DNA of 64,000 bases from Vibrio sp. PID17_43 (GTDB taxonomy: Bacteria; Pseudomonadota; Gammaproteobacteria; Enterobacterales; Vibrionaceae): positions 62,001 through 126,000 of the forward strand of contig NZ_LIXM01000003.1 of assembly GCF_002608565.1 (NCBI RefSeq), given 5' to 3'. The translations under genes were made by a program, and so were the position numbers. The notes under the pieces were generated by a model. That model was not told the DNA's origin and searched no databases. It was given only the letters and a program-made list of their open reading frames with translations. Within the stretch, counting starts at the first letter, position 1, and each line of letters begins with the position of its first letter. This document shows, piece by piece, positions 33,432-42,545 of the stretch.

Positions 33432-34367
33432 TTACTTATTACCTTCTAAGAAGTAGTCATTATAGAAATAATAAATCGATGGGTAATATTTTTCGACCAA
33501 AGCTTGGTACGATCCATCTCTCTTCATAGAGATTAAATATTGGTTAAAAGCTTCTTTTAATTCTGACGAATCTTTACGAAATGCTACCGCCATTTTCTGC
33601 TTTTCCGAAATCGGGCCAATCACTTTGATTTCTCCAGGCCACTTCTCTAAAGCAATGAGCGTATCCGCGACATCGAGTAATGTACTCTCAGCGTCGTTTT
33701 TCATTATTGCCGGGACCATTTCGTTTAAAAGTCGCGCTCCATCAGGCAGAATCACTTTTGCGCCAGTGTCATACAAATCATATAAGTTAGGATCGAGGCA
33801 AGAGTGCTCCATTGCCAGCACTTCACGACCTGAAATCATCTCTCTAACAGCAGTGACATCACGTTCGATTTTACCTGTTGGCTTGATTGGTGTTAAAGAA
33901 GAGTCCGTTCGCGCCACAAGCCATACGCCTGATGGAAAGTAATCGTATGAGTAATCGATTACTTCAGTGCGCCAATCTAAAATCGTAACACCATTCGCAA
34001 TGAGATCACCTTCAATTGGCACCTGTTCCCCCTCCACCAACTGCTTATCCTTATAATGCACTTGGCGACCAGTTAGCTTACCAATCATGTTATTCCACTG
34101 AGCCGGAACATATTCATAGCTCACGCCTAAAGAGTCAGCAAAGCCCTTGATGATTTCAACGTCTAAACCAGTCAGTGTCTTCATTTCACCTTGGTTAATG
34201 TAAGACACAAAATTGGCATAAGGCACTCCTATATGGCGCAATACACCACTCTCTTTGATCGCTTGTAGCTCATTCGCGTAAGCGGGAGGTGAAGCCAATG
34301 CGACCATTGCCATCGCAGCCAAGCTACGTTTGCGTGTATTACCTAACATAAATGAATACCTTTTCAT
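33432..34367 (-). CDS. scrB: ScrB: periplasmic solute-binding protein
   Basis: 311 residues. A signal peptide lies at about 1-32 (KRSLAAMAMVALASPPAYA before NELQAIKE). The rest is a family 3 (amino-acid type) binding protein: SGVLRHIGVPYANF, LTGLDVEIIKGFADSLGV and later KMAVAFRKDSSELKEAFNQY. There is no ABC permease nearby; instead the gene lies between a PLP enzyme and a membrane GGDEF-EAL protein, so it acts as a signal-sensing subunit. By analogy with V. parahaemolyticus it binds the ScrA-derived signal and contacts the periplasmic part of ScrC. Confidence 0.92.
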   Translation of the reverse strand: MKRYSFMLGNTRKRSLAAMAMVALASPPAYANELQAIKESGVLRHIGVPYANFVSYINQGEMKTLTGLDVEIIKGFADSLGVSYEYVPAQWNNMIGKLTGRQVHYKDKQLVEGEQVPIEGDLIANGVTILDWRTEVIDYSYDYFPSGVWLVARTDSSLTPIKPTGKIERDVTAVREMISGREVLAMEHSCLDPNLYDLYDTGAKVILPDGARLLNEMVPAIMKNDAESTLLDVADTLIALEKWPGEIKVIGPISEKQKMAVAFRKDSSELKEAFNQYLISMKRDGSYQALVEKYYPSIYYFYNDYFLEGNK

Positions 34368-34414
34368 TTACAAAGCGCCCAATTAAGGGCGCAGAATACC
34401 AACCTAAGATGGAA

Positions 34415-35821
34415 TTAGAAAGAGTAGTAAAGATCTGCAATCGCTTTTACCAGACCTTCAACATCGCTCTCATCATGGAACAAGTGGGTCGAGATACGCA
34501 GTGCGTGCGTTTCGTATGCGTCCTCTTTGTATAATTTGAAGCTTGTCGTGCGGATGATGTAGCCATATTCTTCACGAAGACGGTCGCGGAACAGAGTCAG
34601 TCGCTCATTATCTGTCACATCGTTTAATGGGTTAAACGTTGTTAGACCACTGGTTAAGCCTTCCACATTTGGCGAATACATCTGAGCATGTGGTAACGCT
34701 TCGTTAAGCAGCCTCTTACATAAAGCGCTCAACTCTAGTACACGCGCTTGGATGCGGTCACGACCAATTTCATCCCACATTTGACAACTATCCGCAAGCG
34801 CTTGTTTTGCTGGGTAGTTATCATTACCAACGTATTGCATTTGTAACTGCTTACCTAAGTAATCTGAGTGAGAAAGAGAAGAGTTGATCAACCACAATGG
34901 ATTTTCACGATCGCTCCAGTACTCATTCAAACGGTTGCCGTTATCACGTACATACAAGATACCTGTTGCGCCCGGACCACACTGCCACTTATGACCAGAT
35001 CCTGTATAGAAGTCACAATCCATATCGTGGAAGTCTAAGTCAAACATACCAACAGTGTGAGCACCATCAACTAAAGTTGGAATACGGTATTCTTTCGCTA
35101 AAGAACAGATCGCTTTAGCAGGCAGAGTCGTACCCGTTTTATAAGTAATATGAGAAAAAACCATCAAGCGTACATTTTGGTGCGCTTCAATCGCATCACG
35201 GAAAGCTTGAACGTAATCTTCTTCAGTCACACTCTCTGTACCTGTAAAGACAGGAAGTTGAACCTCGACCACGTCCACACCAAAGCGGTGTTTCGCCACA
35301 TTCATTGGAGATGTCGCAGCAATATGCTCATGGTGAGTGGTCAGAATAACATCACCTGGCTCGAAATGTAGGCCGTTAATAATCGAACATAAACCATCGG
35401 TGGTATTGCGGCATAGTACCATTTCATTCGCATTCGCACCAAAGCCCGGTGCAATGTCGGCAATCATATCTGATACATAAGGAAAGCCGCCAAATTCACC
35501 TTTCATGTCCCAAGGGTATTTCGCAACCAACATATTATTGTGCTCGTAACCTTCTAAAACATGCTTTGGCATCGACCCTGTGGTACCGATATTCATGTAA
35601 GTCGTTCGTTTATCTAAAACAAACTGCTTTTGTACTTTATTCCAAAAGTGCTTATCATTTTTTTTGCCTAGTGTGCCGCTGTTCCAATCAATTTTCGGTT
35701 CCGCTGCTTGAACAGCGCCAGAAAATGCGGAAGCACTGACGCCAGCTACAACTGCGCCAGTTGCGCCTTTAAGAAAATTGCGTCGGCTGTAATTAGTCTG
35801 AATAGATTCCTTGTCGCTCAT
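34415..35821 (-). CDS. scrA: ScrA: PLP-dependent class V aminotransferase-like signal enzyme
   Basis: 468 residues. The N-terminus NYSRRNFLKGATGAVVAG carries a twin-arginine motif, with a hydrophobic stretch to about 39 (FSGAVQAAEPK), so export by Tat in folded, cofactor-loaded form is predicted. The body is a class V aminotransferase/cysteine-desulfurase fold: CRNTTDGLCSIINGL, HHEHIAA, VDGAHTVGMFD and the PLP lysine in GSGHKWQCGPG. In V. parahaemolyticus ScrA makes the extracellular S signal that acts through ScrB and ScrC. First gene of the operon, with a promoter candidate at 35858-35886. Confidence 0.92.
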   Translation of the reverse strand: MSDKESIQTNYSRRNFLKGATGAVVAGVSASAFSGAVQAAEPKIDWNSGTLGKKNDKHFWNKVQKQFVLDKRTTYMNIGTTGSMPKHVLEGYEHNNMLVAKYPWDMKGEFGGFPYVSDMIADIAPGFGANANEMVLCRNTTDGLCSIINGLHFEPGDVILTTHHEHIAATSPMNVAKHRFGVDVVEVQLPVFTGTESVTEEDYVQAFRDAIEAHQNVRLMVFSHITYKTGTTLPAKAICSLAKEYRIPTLVDGAHTVGMFDLDFHDMDCDFYTGSGHKWQCGPGATGILYVRDNGNRLNEYWSDRENPLWLINSSLSHSDYLGKQLQMQYVGNDNYPAKQALADSCQMWDEIGRDRIQARVLELSALCKRLLNEALPHAQMYSPNVEGLTSGLTTFNPLNDVTDNERLTLFRDRLREEYGYIIRTTSFKLYKEDAYETHALRISTHLFHDESDVEGLVKAIADLYYSF

Positions 35822-35857
35822 TTTTCGGTCCTTGTCGGAAATTTAGCCATATTATTA

Positions 35858-35886
35858 ATTATGAGACCGTAACTATCTGTTACCAA
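35858..35886 (-). promoter_or_regulatory. Probable scrABC promoter
   Basis: On the minus strand TTGGTA (35886-35881), a 17-base spacer and CATAAT (35863-35858) resemble a sigma-70 promoter. Transcription would start about 30 bases before the scrA ATG. It is the best match in the AT-rich upstream region. Confidence 0.45.
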
Positions 35887-35999
35887 TACATTATTACCTA
35901 TTCACCCAATGAATTAGGCATTTTCACTGCAATTAAGTGACCTCGGTTCCACTTTTCACTAATAATGGCGAGATAAGCAGCAATTTCCCCCTTAATAAT

Positions 36000-36189
36000 T
36001 AAACAACTAAACACATATAAAATAAACAACTAAACACACATTAAAATACTCCCACAAACACCCATCGAATAATATATCGAACAATAATTTAACAATCCGT
36101 AAACAACAGCTTAAATTGAATTTTGTTAACTCAAAATGGCAACATCGACACCAAAGTTAATTATTCAGTGTGTCACATTAAATATGTGA
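36000..36189. repeat. Repeats in the long upstream region of scrA
   Basis: The 16-mer TAAACAACTAAACACA occurs twice, at 36000-36015 and 36023-36038, 23 bases apart (about two helical turns). Further up, TCACAT-TAAAT-ATGTGA (36173-36189) is a perfect 6-base palindrome with a 5-base centre; its half-sites are in the opposite order to a CRP site. The region 35890-36400 is AT-rich and I see no credible gene in it; these may be regulator sites for scrABC. Confidence 0.4.
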
Positions 36190-36401
36190 TGATATGCATT
36201 TTATTTAGACCCATCCTTTGTGTTGTTTTAATGCAATTTATTAATGTTTTTTACACGCTAACAACATGGGAAAGAAAGCTACCTGTCGTTATACCCAAAC
36301 GACATCAATATGTAGAGAGCTGATCTGTCACTGAATCACGCAGCCAGAGATTACTTAGAGATTCACCACCAACATCATAACGATCTAAGGATGAACTGTT
36401 G

Positions 36402-36940
36402 CTAACAGGTAGATTTGATTGTACTCGTTACTAAATAGCTATGGTGTAGCATCAATATCGATTGGACAATTTTCGTTCCAATGCCCAATGAGCCTGTGGG
36501 AGCACTTTTCTCGATATGATTGGTAAAAGTGAAATAAATTCGTGACTCACTCTCAATTAAGTGAGCTTGGTAATTCACCTCTGTTCCGATTGGGCTGTGA
36601 CGCAACGCATTTCCAATAGGTTAATAGTTAAGCGCTCCACTAAACCTTTATCACAGACCGTTTGAATCCCTTTGTCGGCATCAATTTTCAACACCACTCC
36701 TTTATGTGAAAACTGGCATTACATCGTCTTGGTACACTCAGCCATCAACGTACCAAGCTTCACTGGGCGATATTCATAACTCGTCATAGGGGCTTCTTTG
36801 TCCGTGACTCGTGTAGGTTAAGTATTACGCTTCGAACATTTTGCGTTCTTGACTCTAAGAATGACGATCAAATCTATCAGCAACTTCATCAAATTCTCAC
36901 AAGTTCTATCGAATATCTGAGCCAGTAATGTCATAGTGCG
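36402..36940 (-). pseudogene. Decayed sensor histidine kinase
   Basis: Minus-strand pieces in shifting frames match the end of a kinase. LAQIFDRTCENLMKLLIDL resembles a HAMP/dimerisation region. EYRPVKLGTLMAECTKTM is followed by a stop, then FSHKGVVLKIDADKGIQTV. LVERLTINLLE is followed by a frameshift and RHSPIGTEVNYQAHL, which together form the N-box of the ATPase domain (NLLENALRHS in intact relatives). GSLGIGTKIVQSIL is the degenerate G-box. Stops and frameshifts are numerous, so it is dead. No response-regulator gene remains beside it. Confidence 0.6.
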
Positions 36941-36997
36941 ACTCAGCTATTTACTCTAAGTGCTAATCCCTCCTACAATGCGTGATTCACGGTTCTC

Positions 36998-37495
36998 ATG
37001 ACGGCTCTCACAATGATTCATCACGTGCTTTCTGCCTACTATGGCGAAGTTTATGGCATCGCATTTTTCAATCACTACTTAAATAACTACTCATGCGCCA
37101 AGCGAGATGAACTTTGGGAAACCTTGATGAAGGTAGAAGAACTGACCGCAGAGAAGCTCAAACCCATTCTGACCACCAGAGGAATGGACATCGAGAGTCG
37201 GCATAAAGAGATGCTTGAAAAAGGCCTCGCAGATGCAGAAAAGTGGATCGCGTTACCATGGGACGAACTGGTTTCAACCTTACTCACTTGGGTCGAACCT
37301 TATGAAGTGAAATACCGTCGCTGGTATGAACAAGTTGAGGTACAGACCAGCACAACAGAAGAGTCCACCACTTTGAAAGCCGCACTTGAGTTAATCGCTG
37401 ATCACGAGACCGCGATTTATCGTTGCTGGCAGCAATACCATTTTGGTGAATCAGGTTTGCCGATCCTAACGGCTTTTCTAATAAAATATCGTTAA
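36998..37495 (+). CDS. Uncharacterised helical protein, possibly ferritin-like
   Basis: 165 residues, predicted largely alpha-helical, no signal peptide. I do not recognise the family. Acidic and His residues recur in helices in a way that recalls ferritin-like di-iron proteins: GEVYGIAFFNHYL, KVEELTAEKLKP, VEPYEVKYRRW and ADHETAIYRCW. This is inference only. The frame may begin at the second Met (IHHVLSAYYGEV, position 37013). It lies 78 bases upstream of a LysR gene on the same strand and after a decayed kinase. Confidence 0.6.
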   Translation: MTALTMIHHVLSAYYGEVYGIAFFNHYLNNYSCAKRDELWETLMKVEELTAEKLKPILTTRGMDIESRHKEMLEKGLADAEKWIALPWDELVSTLLTWVEPYEVKYRRWYEQVEVQTSTTEESTTLKAALELIADHETAIYRCWQQYHFGESGLPILTAFLIKYR

Positions 37496-37572
37496 TGCGA
37501 GACGGCGACACTTGAACCAAGCTACGTTGCGCCAGACAATATCGTCATTTCGCTACGCAAAACTGAATAATT

Positions 37573-38502
37573 ATGGTTAACCCAAAGCTCATTGCTCTAC
37601 TTCCTGATCTTGCTTCGTTTATCTTAGTAGTAAACGAAGGCAGCTTTACTGCCGCAGCCAAAAAACTCGGTGTAACGCCCTCTGCTTTAAGTAAGCTGAT
37701 CACACGATTAGAGCAAGCCCTTTCAGTAAAACTGTTTGAACGCACCACGCGTAAACTGCTCATCACCCAAGCTGGCCAAAAAGTGTATGCCCAGAGCATT
37801 GCTATGGTGAACGCAGCGCAGCAAGCAGTGGAGCTCTCTGCAGAAGAACATACTGAGCCAGCAGGTGCTCTCACCGTCGCAGCACCAGAAGCGTTTCTTA
37901 ATTCGGTGCTTCAGCCGTTTGTTTTACCTTTTTTGCAGCGTTACCCAAATGTTCAGCTGAAGTTACGCGCCGCAGATGGTGAGATTGACCTGTTCCGCCA
38001 AGGTATTGATGTGGCGTTCAAACTCACGGATAAGCCGGACGAAAACTTGGTTTTAAAAGAGATCAGCAAGACCAATCTAGTTTTGTGTGCTTCTCCAGAT
38101 TATCTCGCCAAACACGGTATGCCAGGGCATCCAACTGAGCTTGAACAGCACGACTGTATTTACCTTGCAGAGAACGACAAAGACAACATCTGGTCATTCT
38201 TCAAAGAGGAAGCGTTTCACTCGATTGCCGTCAGTGGTCGCTATGCCGTTAATCATTCTCAAATGCGTTTAAACGGCGTAAAGGCAGGGTTGGGGATTGG
38301 CATCTTCCACGATTTTGTAATTAAAGAGGCACTTGCGTGTGGCGAAGTGGTTGAAGTGCTGTCGGATTGGATGATTAAGAGTAACTACCACGGCGCTATT
38401 GCGATGCAGTACGCGCAAACCAAATACATGCCAGCCCGCCTACGCGTGTTTATCGATTTTATGAAGGAACACTTGAGGTCGAAGGAACTGCGTCATGTTT
38501 AA
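37573..38502 (+). CDS. LysR-family transcriptional regulator
   Basis: 309 residues. The N-terminal HTH reads LASFILVVNEGSFTAAAKKL then GVTPSALSKLITRLEQALSV and LFERTTRKLLITQAG, the classic LysR layout. The effector domain runs from about residue 95 (GALTVAAPEAFLNSVLQPFV). It belongs to the CrgA/DsdC-like subgroup with short sensor (LRAADGEIDLFRQGIDVAFK). The 3' end overlaps the start of a broken VOC-family gene by 8 bases. The target is unknown. Confidence 0.9.
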   Translation: MVNPKLIALLPDLASFILVVNEGSFTAAAKKLGVTPSALSKLITRLEQALSVKLFERTTRKLLITQAGQKVYAQSIAMVNAAQQAVELSAEEHTEPAGALTVAAPEAFLNSVLQPFVLPFLQRYPNVQLKLRAADGEIDLFRQGIDVAFKLTDKPDENLVLKEISKTNLVLCASPDYLAKHGMPGHPTELEQHDCIYLAENDKDNIWSFFKEEAFHSIAVSGRYAVNHSQMRLNGVKAGLGIGIFHDFVIKEALACGEVVEVLSDWMIKSNYHGAIAMQYAQTKYMPARLRVFIDFMKEHLRSKELRHV

Positions 38503-38680
38503 TGCCATTCACCACATCGCGATCATTTGCAGTGATTACCCAACTTCGAAACGCTTTACACCCAAGTGTTGGGGCTAAAAGTCATTGCTGAAAATTATCG
38601 CAAAGCCAGAGACTCCTATAAGCTTGACCTTGCTCTGCCTAACGGTGTTCAAATCGAACTGTTTAGCTTACTCTGTGTAT
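38495..38680 (+). pseudogene. Truncated VOC (glyoxalase-fold) gene, YaeR-like
   Basis: Begins MFNAIHHIAIICSDYPTSKR, then loses one base (CGCTTTACACCC in place of CGCTTTTACACC), reaching a stop soon after. The adjacent frame carries on as QVLGLKVIAENYRKARDSYK and LDLALPNGVQIELFS, after which homology ends. Intact YaeR-type VOC proteins are about 128 residues; only the first half remains. The ATG overlaps the end of the LysR gene. Confidence 0.7.
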
Positions 38681-38784
38681 GAACTCAAAAACAAGGTTAA
38701 TAAGTGACTGCTATCTCACAGGTTTTGTTGGCTAACCGCTGAATAAAACAAGGGGAAAACACTACGGTACGTGCGCCCCAGTAG

Positions 38785-38818
38785 AAAACAAAGCCTCGGC
38801 GCACCGAGGCTTTGTTTT
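38785..38818. terminator. Strong bidirectional terminator
   Basis: AAAACAAAGCCTCGG (38785-38799) pairs over 15 bases with CCGAGGCTTTGTTTT (38804-38818) with a four-base loop. It is 16 bases past the stop of the minus-strand alkylsulfatase gene and also serves the plus strand. Confidence 0.93.
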
Positions 38819-38833
38819 ACGACTATGCGCTAA

Positions 38834-40852
38834 TTACTTTGCTGGCATAGGAAGAATTTCAAACATCCCATCAAAATCGTCCAATGTGTTAGCCAGCTGG
38901 GTAATAAGGATTGCATTTCCCGTTAACTTCGCTTTACCGGATTTCACAAGTTCATCCAACGTTGCTTGTCCTAGTACCATCGCAGTCATATCCGCTTTAC
39001 TGATTTGCAGCGTGACATCTGTGGTTGGCAGCTTATCAACTTGGATGTTCGCCATATTGGAGTTAGACACTTCCCCAAAGTATGACTCATTTAAGTCTGG
39101 GTGGTGAATACCAAAGTTAAAATCGAGGCCTGCTTGCTCTGCTTTCTCCGCATTTAATCGAACTGCAAGGAAGTCCAAGAACATGCCAGTTGGCGTATTC
39201 GCAATGACATCTGGAGATGCGAGTTTAATCGATGGCTGAATGTCTCCAGTACGAAGCTCAACGGCGCCTTGCAGGTAAGAGTTACGCCAAGCCATGGTTT
39301 CAGACTGGTAGCCTTGTTGCTCAAAGCTATCCGCCAACGCAAAACGGTAGTCGATATTGCTTGGCTCACACTGAACAAGGTCATTAAACAGTTGTGATGC
39401 CTCTTGGTACTCACCCTTTTTGAAATGCGCTTGTCCTGCATTGAATAAGGTATCCGCACCTGCGGCTTCAACATAAACACACGACTTCGCTTTGGTTTGC
39501 AGTGGATTGGTGTTCACTGGGTTCATGTCATGGTAACCAAGGTACAGGTTCACAACTGCTCGTGCATTATGACTGTATGAGCCATGATAGCCGTTTGTGT
39601 GCCAAGTGTCTTTTTGAGATTGAGGAACGATTTTTTCAATCTCACGCCCAACATCATGGATGGTGACACCATGGTTCGCTAAACGCATCGCTTGGTTATG
39701 GATAAAGCCATAGTTATCACGTTGGAGCGTCATGTAATCCGCAATTTCGTTGGTTTCTGTCTTGCCATCATTCCACACTGGTGCAGAGTGAGCGGCATGA
39801 ATGTTATCAACCAAGCCACTATCAACGTAGCGTAACTTCAGCTCTGTAAGATACTTGGTCCAAACTAGTGCATCACGCACTTTCGCACCACGGAAAGTAT
39901 AGATATTGTGCATACCGTCATAGGTTAATTCCGCAGTATTCAACGAGCGGTATTCGGGAATATAAAGAACGATTTCTGCAGGCGCCTCAGCCCCCGGCAT
40001 ATTGATCGCGTGGAACTCTAACCCGTCAATGGTGACGACTTTTTCGCGTTCTTCAATTTCTTGTGTCGGAGTAACCAAGGTGACTTCACCACGAGAAGTG
40101 CCGAGACCAAGCGCATTATCAACGATGCCCTGAGTATTGTTATCCAACGTGGTTCCGTATTGGTAATTGGCACGACGCCCCATTGCAGCACCTGCAATCA
40201 CGTTTTCGTCCGCTAGCTCTTTGATAAAGTCATTTGGTGCATAGATTGGTGCGCCTTCAACAAAGTCACCCGACTCAAAAATACCGCGTGAACCACCAAA
40301 ATGATCTGCGTGCATGTGCGAGTAAATCATGCCCGTAATTTTGTGTTCGCCATTAATCTTTGGCAGATGCAATTTGGCAAATGCCCATGACGCCGCTGCC
40401 GCTTCTTTCGATAGCAAAGGATCGTGAATCACATAGCCATTATCAGTGCGATAGATGGTCATGTTAGACAAGTCTGCACCGCGAATCTGATACACCCCAT
40501 CTGTCACTTGATACAAACCACCAGCGGCGTAGTTCAACATTCCCTGGCGCCAAATCGATGGGTTAACCGATGCAGGTAATTGCTCCACACTCATGTCTGA
40601 CATGTATTCAAAGCGGTTCTTTAGCTCGCCCGCTTCATGAGTGCCAAACTCGGCAATGAGCCCTTTCTTCGTACGATCAAATGCACTGACGTCTTGCCAA
40701 GGTAGATCTTTCGCCAACGTCGCATTTGCACGCTGAGTATGTTCCGTCGCTGGCTTACCTTGGTAAGTATCTAAGCTGGCGTAATCCGCCATCGCAGAAA
40801 AAGAAACGAGTAGTGCAAGTGAAATCGCTGAAGGTGCAAAACGGTTAGTCAT
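38834..40852 (-). CDS. Alkylsulfatase-type metallo-beta-lactamase-fold hydrolase
   Basis: 672 residues. A signal peptide at about 1-22 (SAISLALLVSFSAMA before DYAS) predicts a periplasmic enzyme. The metallo-beta-lactamase zinc motif is SHMHADHFGG (about 180-189). A helical dimerisation region with TPR-like repeats (FNAGQAHFKKGEYQEASQLF) and a C-terminal SCP2-like domain (about 545-672) give the plan of SdsA1/Bds1 linear alkylsulfatases. It would release sulfate from primary alkyl sulfates. The divergent LysR gene 123 bases away is a likely regulator. Confidence 0.88.
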   Translation of the reverse strand: MTNRFAPSAISLALLVSFSAMADYASLDTYQGKPATEHTQRANATLAKDLPWQDVSAFDRTKKGLIAEFGTHEAGELKNRFEYMSDMSVEQLPASVNPSIWRQGMLNYAAGGLYQVTDGVYQIRGADLSNMTIYRTDNGYVIHDPLLSKEAAAASWAFAKLHLPKINGEHKITGMIYSHMHADHFGGSRGIFESGDFVEGAPIYAPNDFIKELADENVIAGAAMGRRANYQYGTTLDNNTQGIVDNALGLGTSRGEVTLVTPTQEIEEREKVVTIDGLEFHAINMPGAEAPAEIVLYIPEYRSLNTAELTYDGMHNIYTFRGAKVRDALVWTKYLTELKLRYVDSGLVDNIHAAHSAPVWNDGKTETNEIADYMTLQRDNYGFIHNQAMRLANHGVTIHDVGREIEKIVPQSQKDTWHTNGYHGSYSHNARAVVNLYLGYHDMNPVNTNPLQTKAKSCVYVEAAGADTLFNAGQAHFKKGEYQEASQLFNDLVQCEPSNIDYRFALADSFEQQGYQSETMAWRNSYLQGAVELRTGDIQPSIKLASPDVIANTPTGMFLDFLAVRLNAEKAEQAGLDFNFGIHHPDLNESYFGEVSNSNMANIQVDKLPTTDVTLQISKADMTAMVLGQATLDELVKSGKAKLTGNAILITQLANTLDDFDGMFEILPMPAK

Positions 40853-40975
40853 AGTGAGCCTCGTGGTGTCTCGTTTTTCGATATGAGGCTACTTTAATTC
40901 GTTGACACATCAAAATACATGCATGAAACTTTATTTAAAACATCACATATTGTTATGTTTTAAGAGGAGGAGCTT

Positions 40976-41887
40976 GTGCAACGATCCAATATCGACCTGA
41001 ATTTACTTCACGTGTTTATTGCGGTTTATCAGCACCGTTCAATCACGGTTGCAGCGGACATCATGGGTTTAACTCAGCCCGGAGTCAGTGGGGTGCTGAA
41101 ACGACTTCAACAGCAGCTAAGCGTACAACTTTTCGTTCGCTCAGGACGAGGCATTGAGCCTACGCATCAGGCTCACGAGTTAGCCCGTCAAGTTGAACCC
41201 GCACTCAATCAAATCCGAAATGCGTTGGAAGGAATAGACAGTTTCTCCACAGAGAACTCACGTCGTTTTGTGGTTTATACCACTGAACCCGTAATGTTAA
41301 TGCTACTGCCGAAGATAGAGGCCGATACTCGCCTAGGACAGGTTGAGATTGAGTTACACCCTACGCTTTCTAGTGAAGAAAAACTGATCCATAACCTCAA
41401 TCAACAAAAAGCCGACTTGGCGATCGACTTCGCGAATTACTCCGCACCTTCTTTTTTCTCTGAGTTTTTTTTAAATGATGAGATTTGCGTCATTGCTCGA
41501 AAAGCGCACCCGAGAATACAAAACTCACTGACGCTTGAGCAGTTTTATGCTGAAAAGCACGTCACCTTAAAACTGCGAAGAGAGGACGCTTATCTTGCTG
41601 ACTATTTTACTAAAGAGTCGATTGGGGAGCGCAAAGTCGCTGCCGAATGTGATTCATTGGTGTCTCAAATGACGATGGTCTCAAACTGTGATTACTTAGT
41701 AGCGACGGTAAGAAGTATCGCTGACCAATTTGCAGAGCGACTCGATCTGCAAGTGCTTGATGCTCCTTTCACCAACATTCCTGTGAAATATCGGCTACTC
41801 ACCCATAACCGGATGAAACACAGTCCTGCCAATATCTGGCTAAGAGACAAGCTCAGGTCATATTTCTCTACCGAGTCATCGACTTAG
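40976..41887 (+). CDS. LysR-family transcriptional regulator, divergent from the alkylsulfatase gene
   Basis: 303 residues, starting with GTG at 40976 after AGAGGAGGAG, an unusually strong ribosome site. HTH: IDLNLLHVFIAVYQHRSITV then AADIMGLTQPGVSGVLKRLQ. The effector domain has NodD/LeuO-subgroup features (PTLSSEEKLIHNLNQQKADLAIDF at about 135-158). Divergent orientation to the neighbour is the standard LysR arrangement, so control of the alkylsulfatase is likely (inference). Confidence 0.9.
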   Translation: MQRSNIDLNLLHVFIAVYQHRSITVAADIMGLTQPGVSGVLKRLQQQLSVQLFVRSGRGIEPTHQAHELARQVEPALNQIRNALEGIDSFSTENSRRFVVYTTEPVMLMLLPKIEADTRLGQVEIELHPTLSSEEKLIHNLNQQKADLAIDFANYSAPSFFSEFFLNDEICVIARKAHPRIQNSLTLEQFYAEKHVTLKLRREDAYLADYFTKESIGERKVAAECDSLVSQMTMVSNCDYLVATVRSIADQFAERLDLQVLDAPFTNIPVKYRLLTHNRMKHSPANIWLRDKLRSYFSTESST

Positions 41888-42027
41888 TAACGAGAGAAGT
41901 TGGCGATAACCGCACAATAGTATTGAGAGTGATTTAGGGGAGGAAGCAAGAGCTGGACGTCGAAGAAACAAAAAGCCCACCAAATGGCAGGCTGATTTTT
42001 GTATTCATTTAAATATTACCTGAGCGT

Positions 42028-42417
42028 TCAACCGAACAGCTTGCTCCAGATACTTGGGTTACGCTTGTCGTGATACTCTTCACGTAACCCATCAATTTCA
42101 CGCAATTGCTCTTTCGCTTCAGTTAGCTTACCTGCGTCGAGGTCTGATTCAATATTATCTAACGTGACAGACAGTTTATTAAAACCTTCTAGGTAAAGGT
42201 CAAACTTTTCTGGTGGGTAGTTACCACGTTTAGATTCTTCGACGATTGCTTGCAAGCTATCAATGGCAGACTTCATGGTTTCGACATCCGATGCTCCCGC
42301 TGCCTGTTTAAAATCCATTTTCATCTGCTTCATATTTTGTTTTAAATCGACGGCTTCTGCCATTGCGTATGTTGAGCCTAACGCAACCACACACCCTAAA
42401 ACTACAGGACGTAACAT
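42028..42417 (-). CDS. cybC: Cytochrome b562
   Basis: 129 residues from the ATG at 42417, which has GGAGAAG upstream; longer starts in the frame have no ribosome site and would bury the signal peptide. Residues 1 to about 20 (VVLGCVVALGSTYAMA) are a signal peptide. The mature part is a four-helix bundle with the two expected haem ligands, Met in LKQNMKQM and His in EEYHDKRN. It is a small periplasmic electron carrier of unknown partner. The 140-base gap to the convergent LysR gene holds only a weak hairpin. Confidence 0.85.
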   Translation of the reverse strand: MLRPVVLGCVVALGSTYAMAEAVDLKQNMKQMKMDFKQAAGASDVETMKSAIDSLQAIVEESKRGNYPPEKFDLYLEGFNKLSVTLDNIESDLDAGKLTEAKEQLREIDGLREEYHDKRNPSIWSKLFG

Positions 42418-42545
42418 TTTTACTTCTCCATTGTGTGCCGTATTCTGAGTCAGCTTTTTATACCCATAACCAAGGTTACTCAAGTATTGGAGTCGCAGTG
42501 TAAAGCAATCTATTCGCTGGTGCACAGGCAAAAATGTAATCAGGT

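Noticed and set aside
36170..36190. CRP site upstream of scrA
   Set aside because: The half-sites are in the reverse order (TCACA before TGTGA), so it is not the CRP arrangement.
36123..36323. 66-codon frame upstream of scrA
   Set aside because: AT-rich, no ribosome site, no conserved-looking motif; treated as regulatory DNA.
41971..42000. Hairpin AGCC...GGCT with T-tail between LysR and cytochrome b562 genes
   Set aside because: Only four GC pairs and a long loop; too weak to call a terminator.
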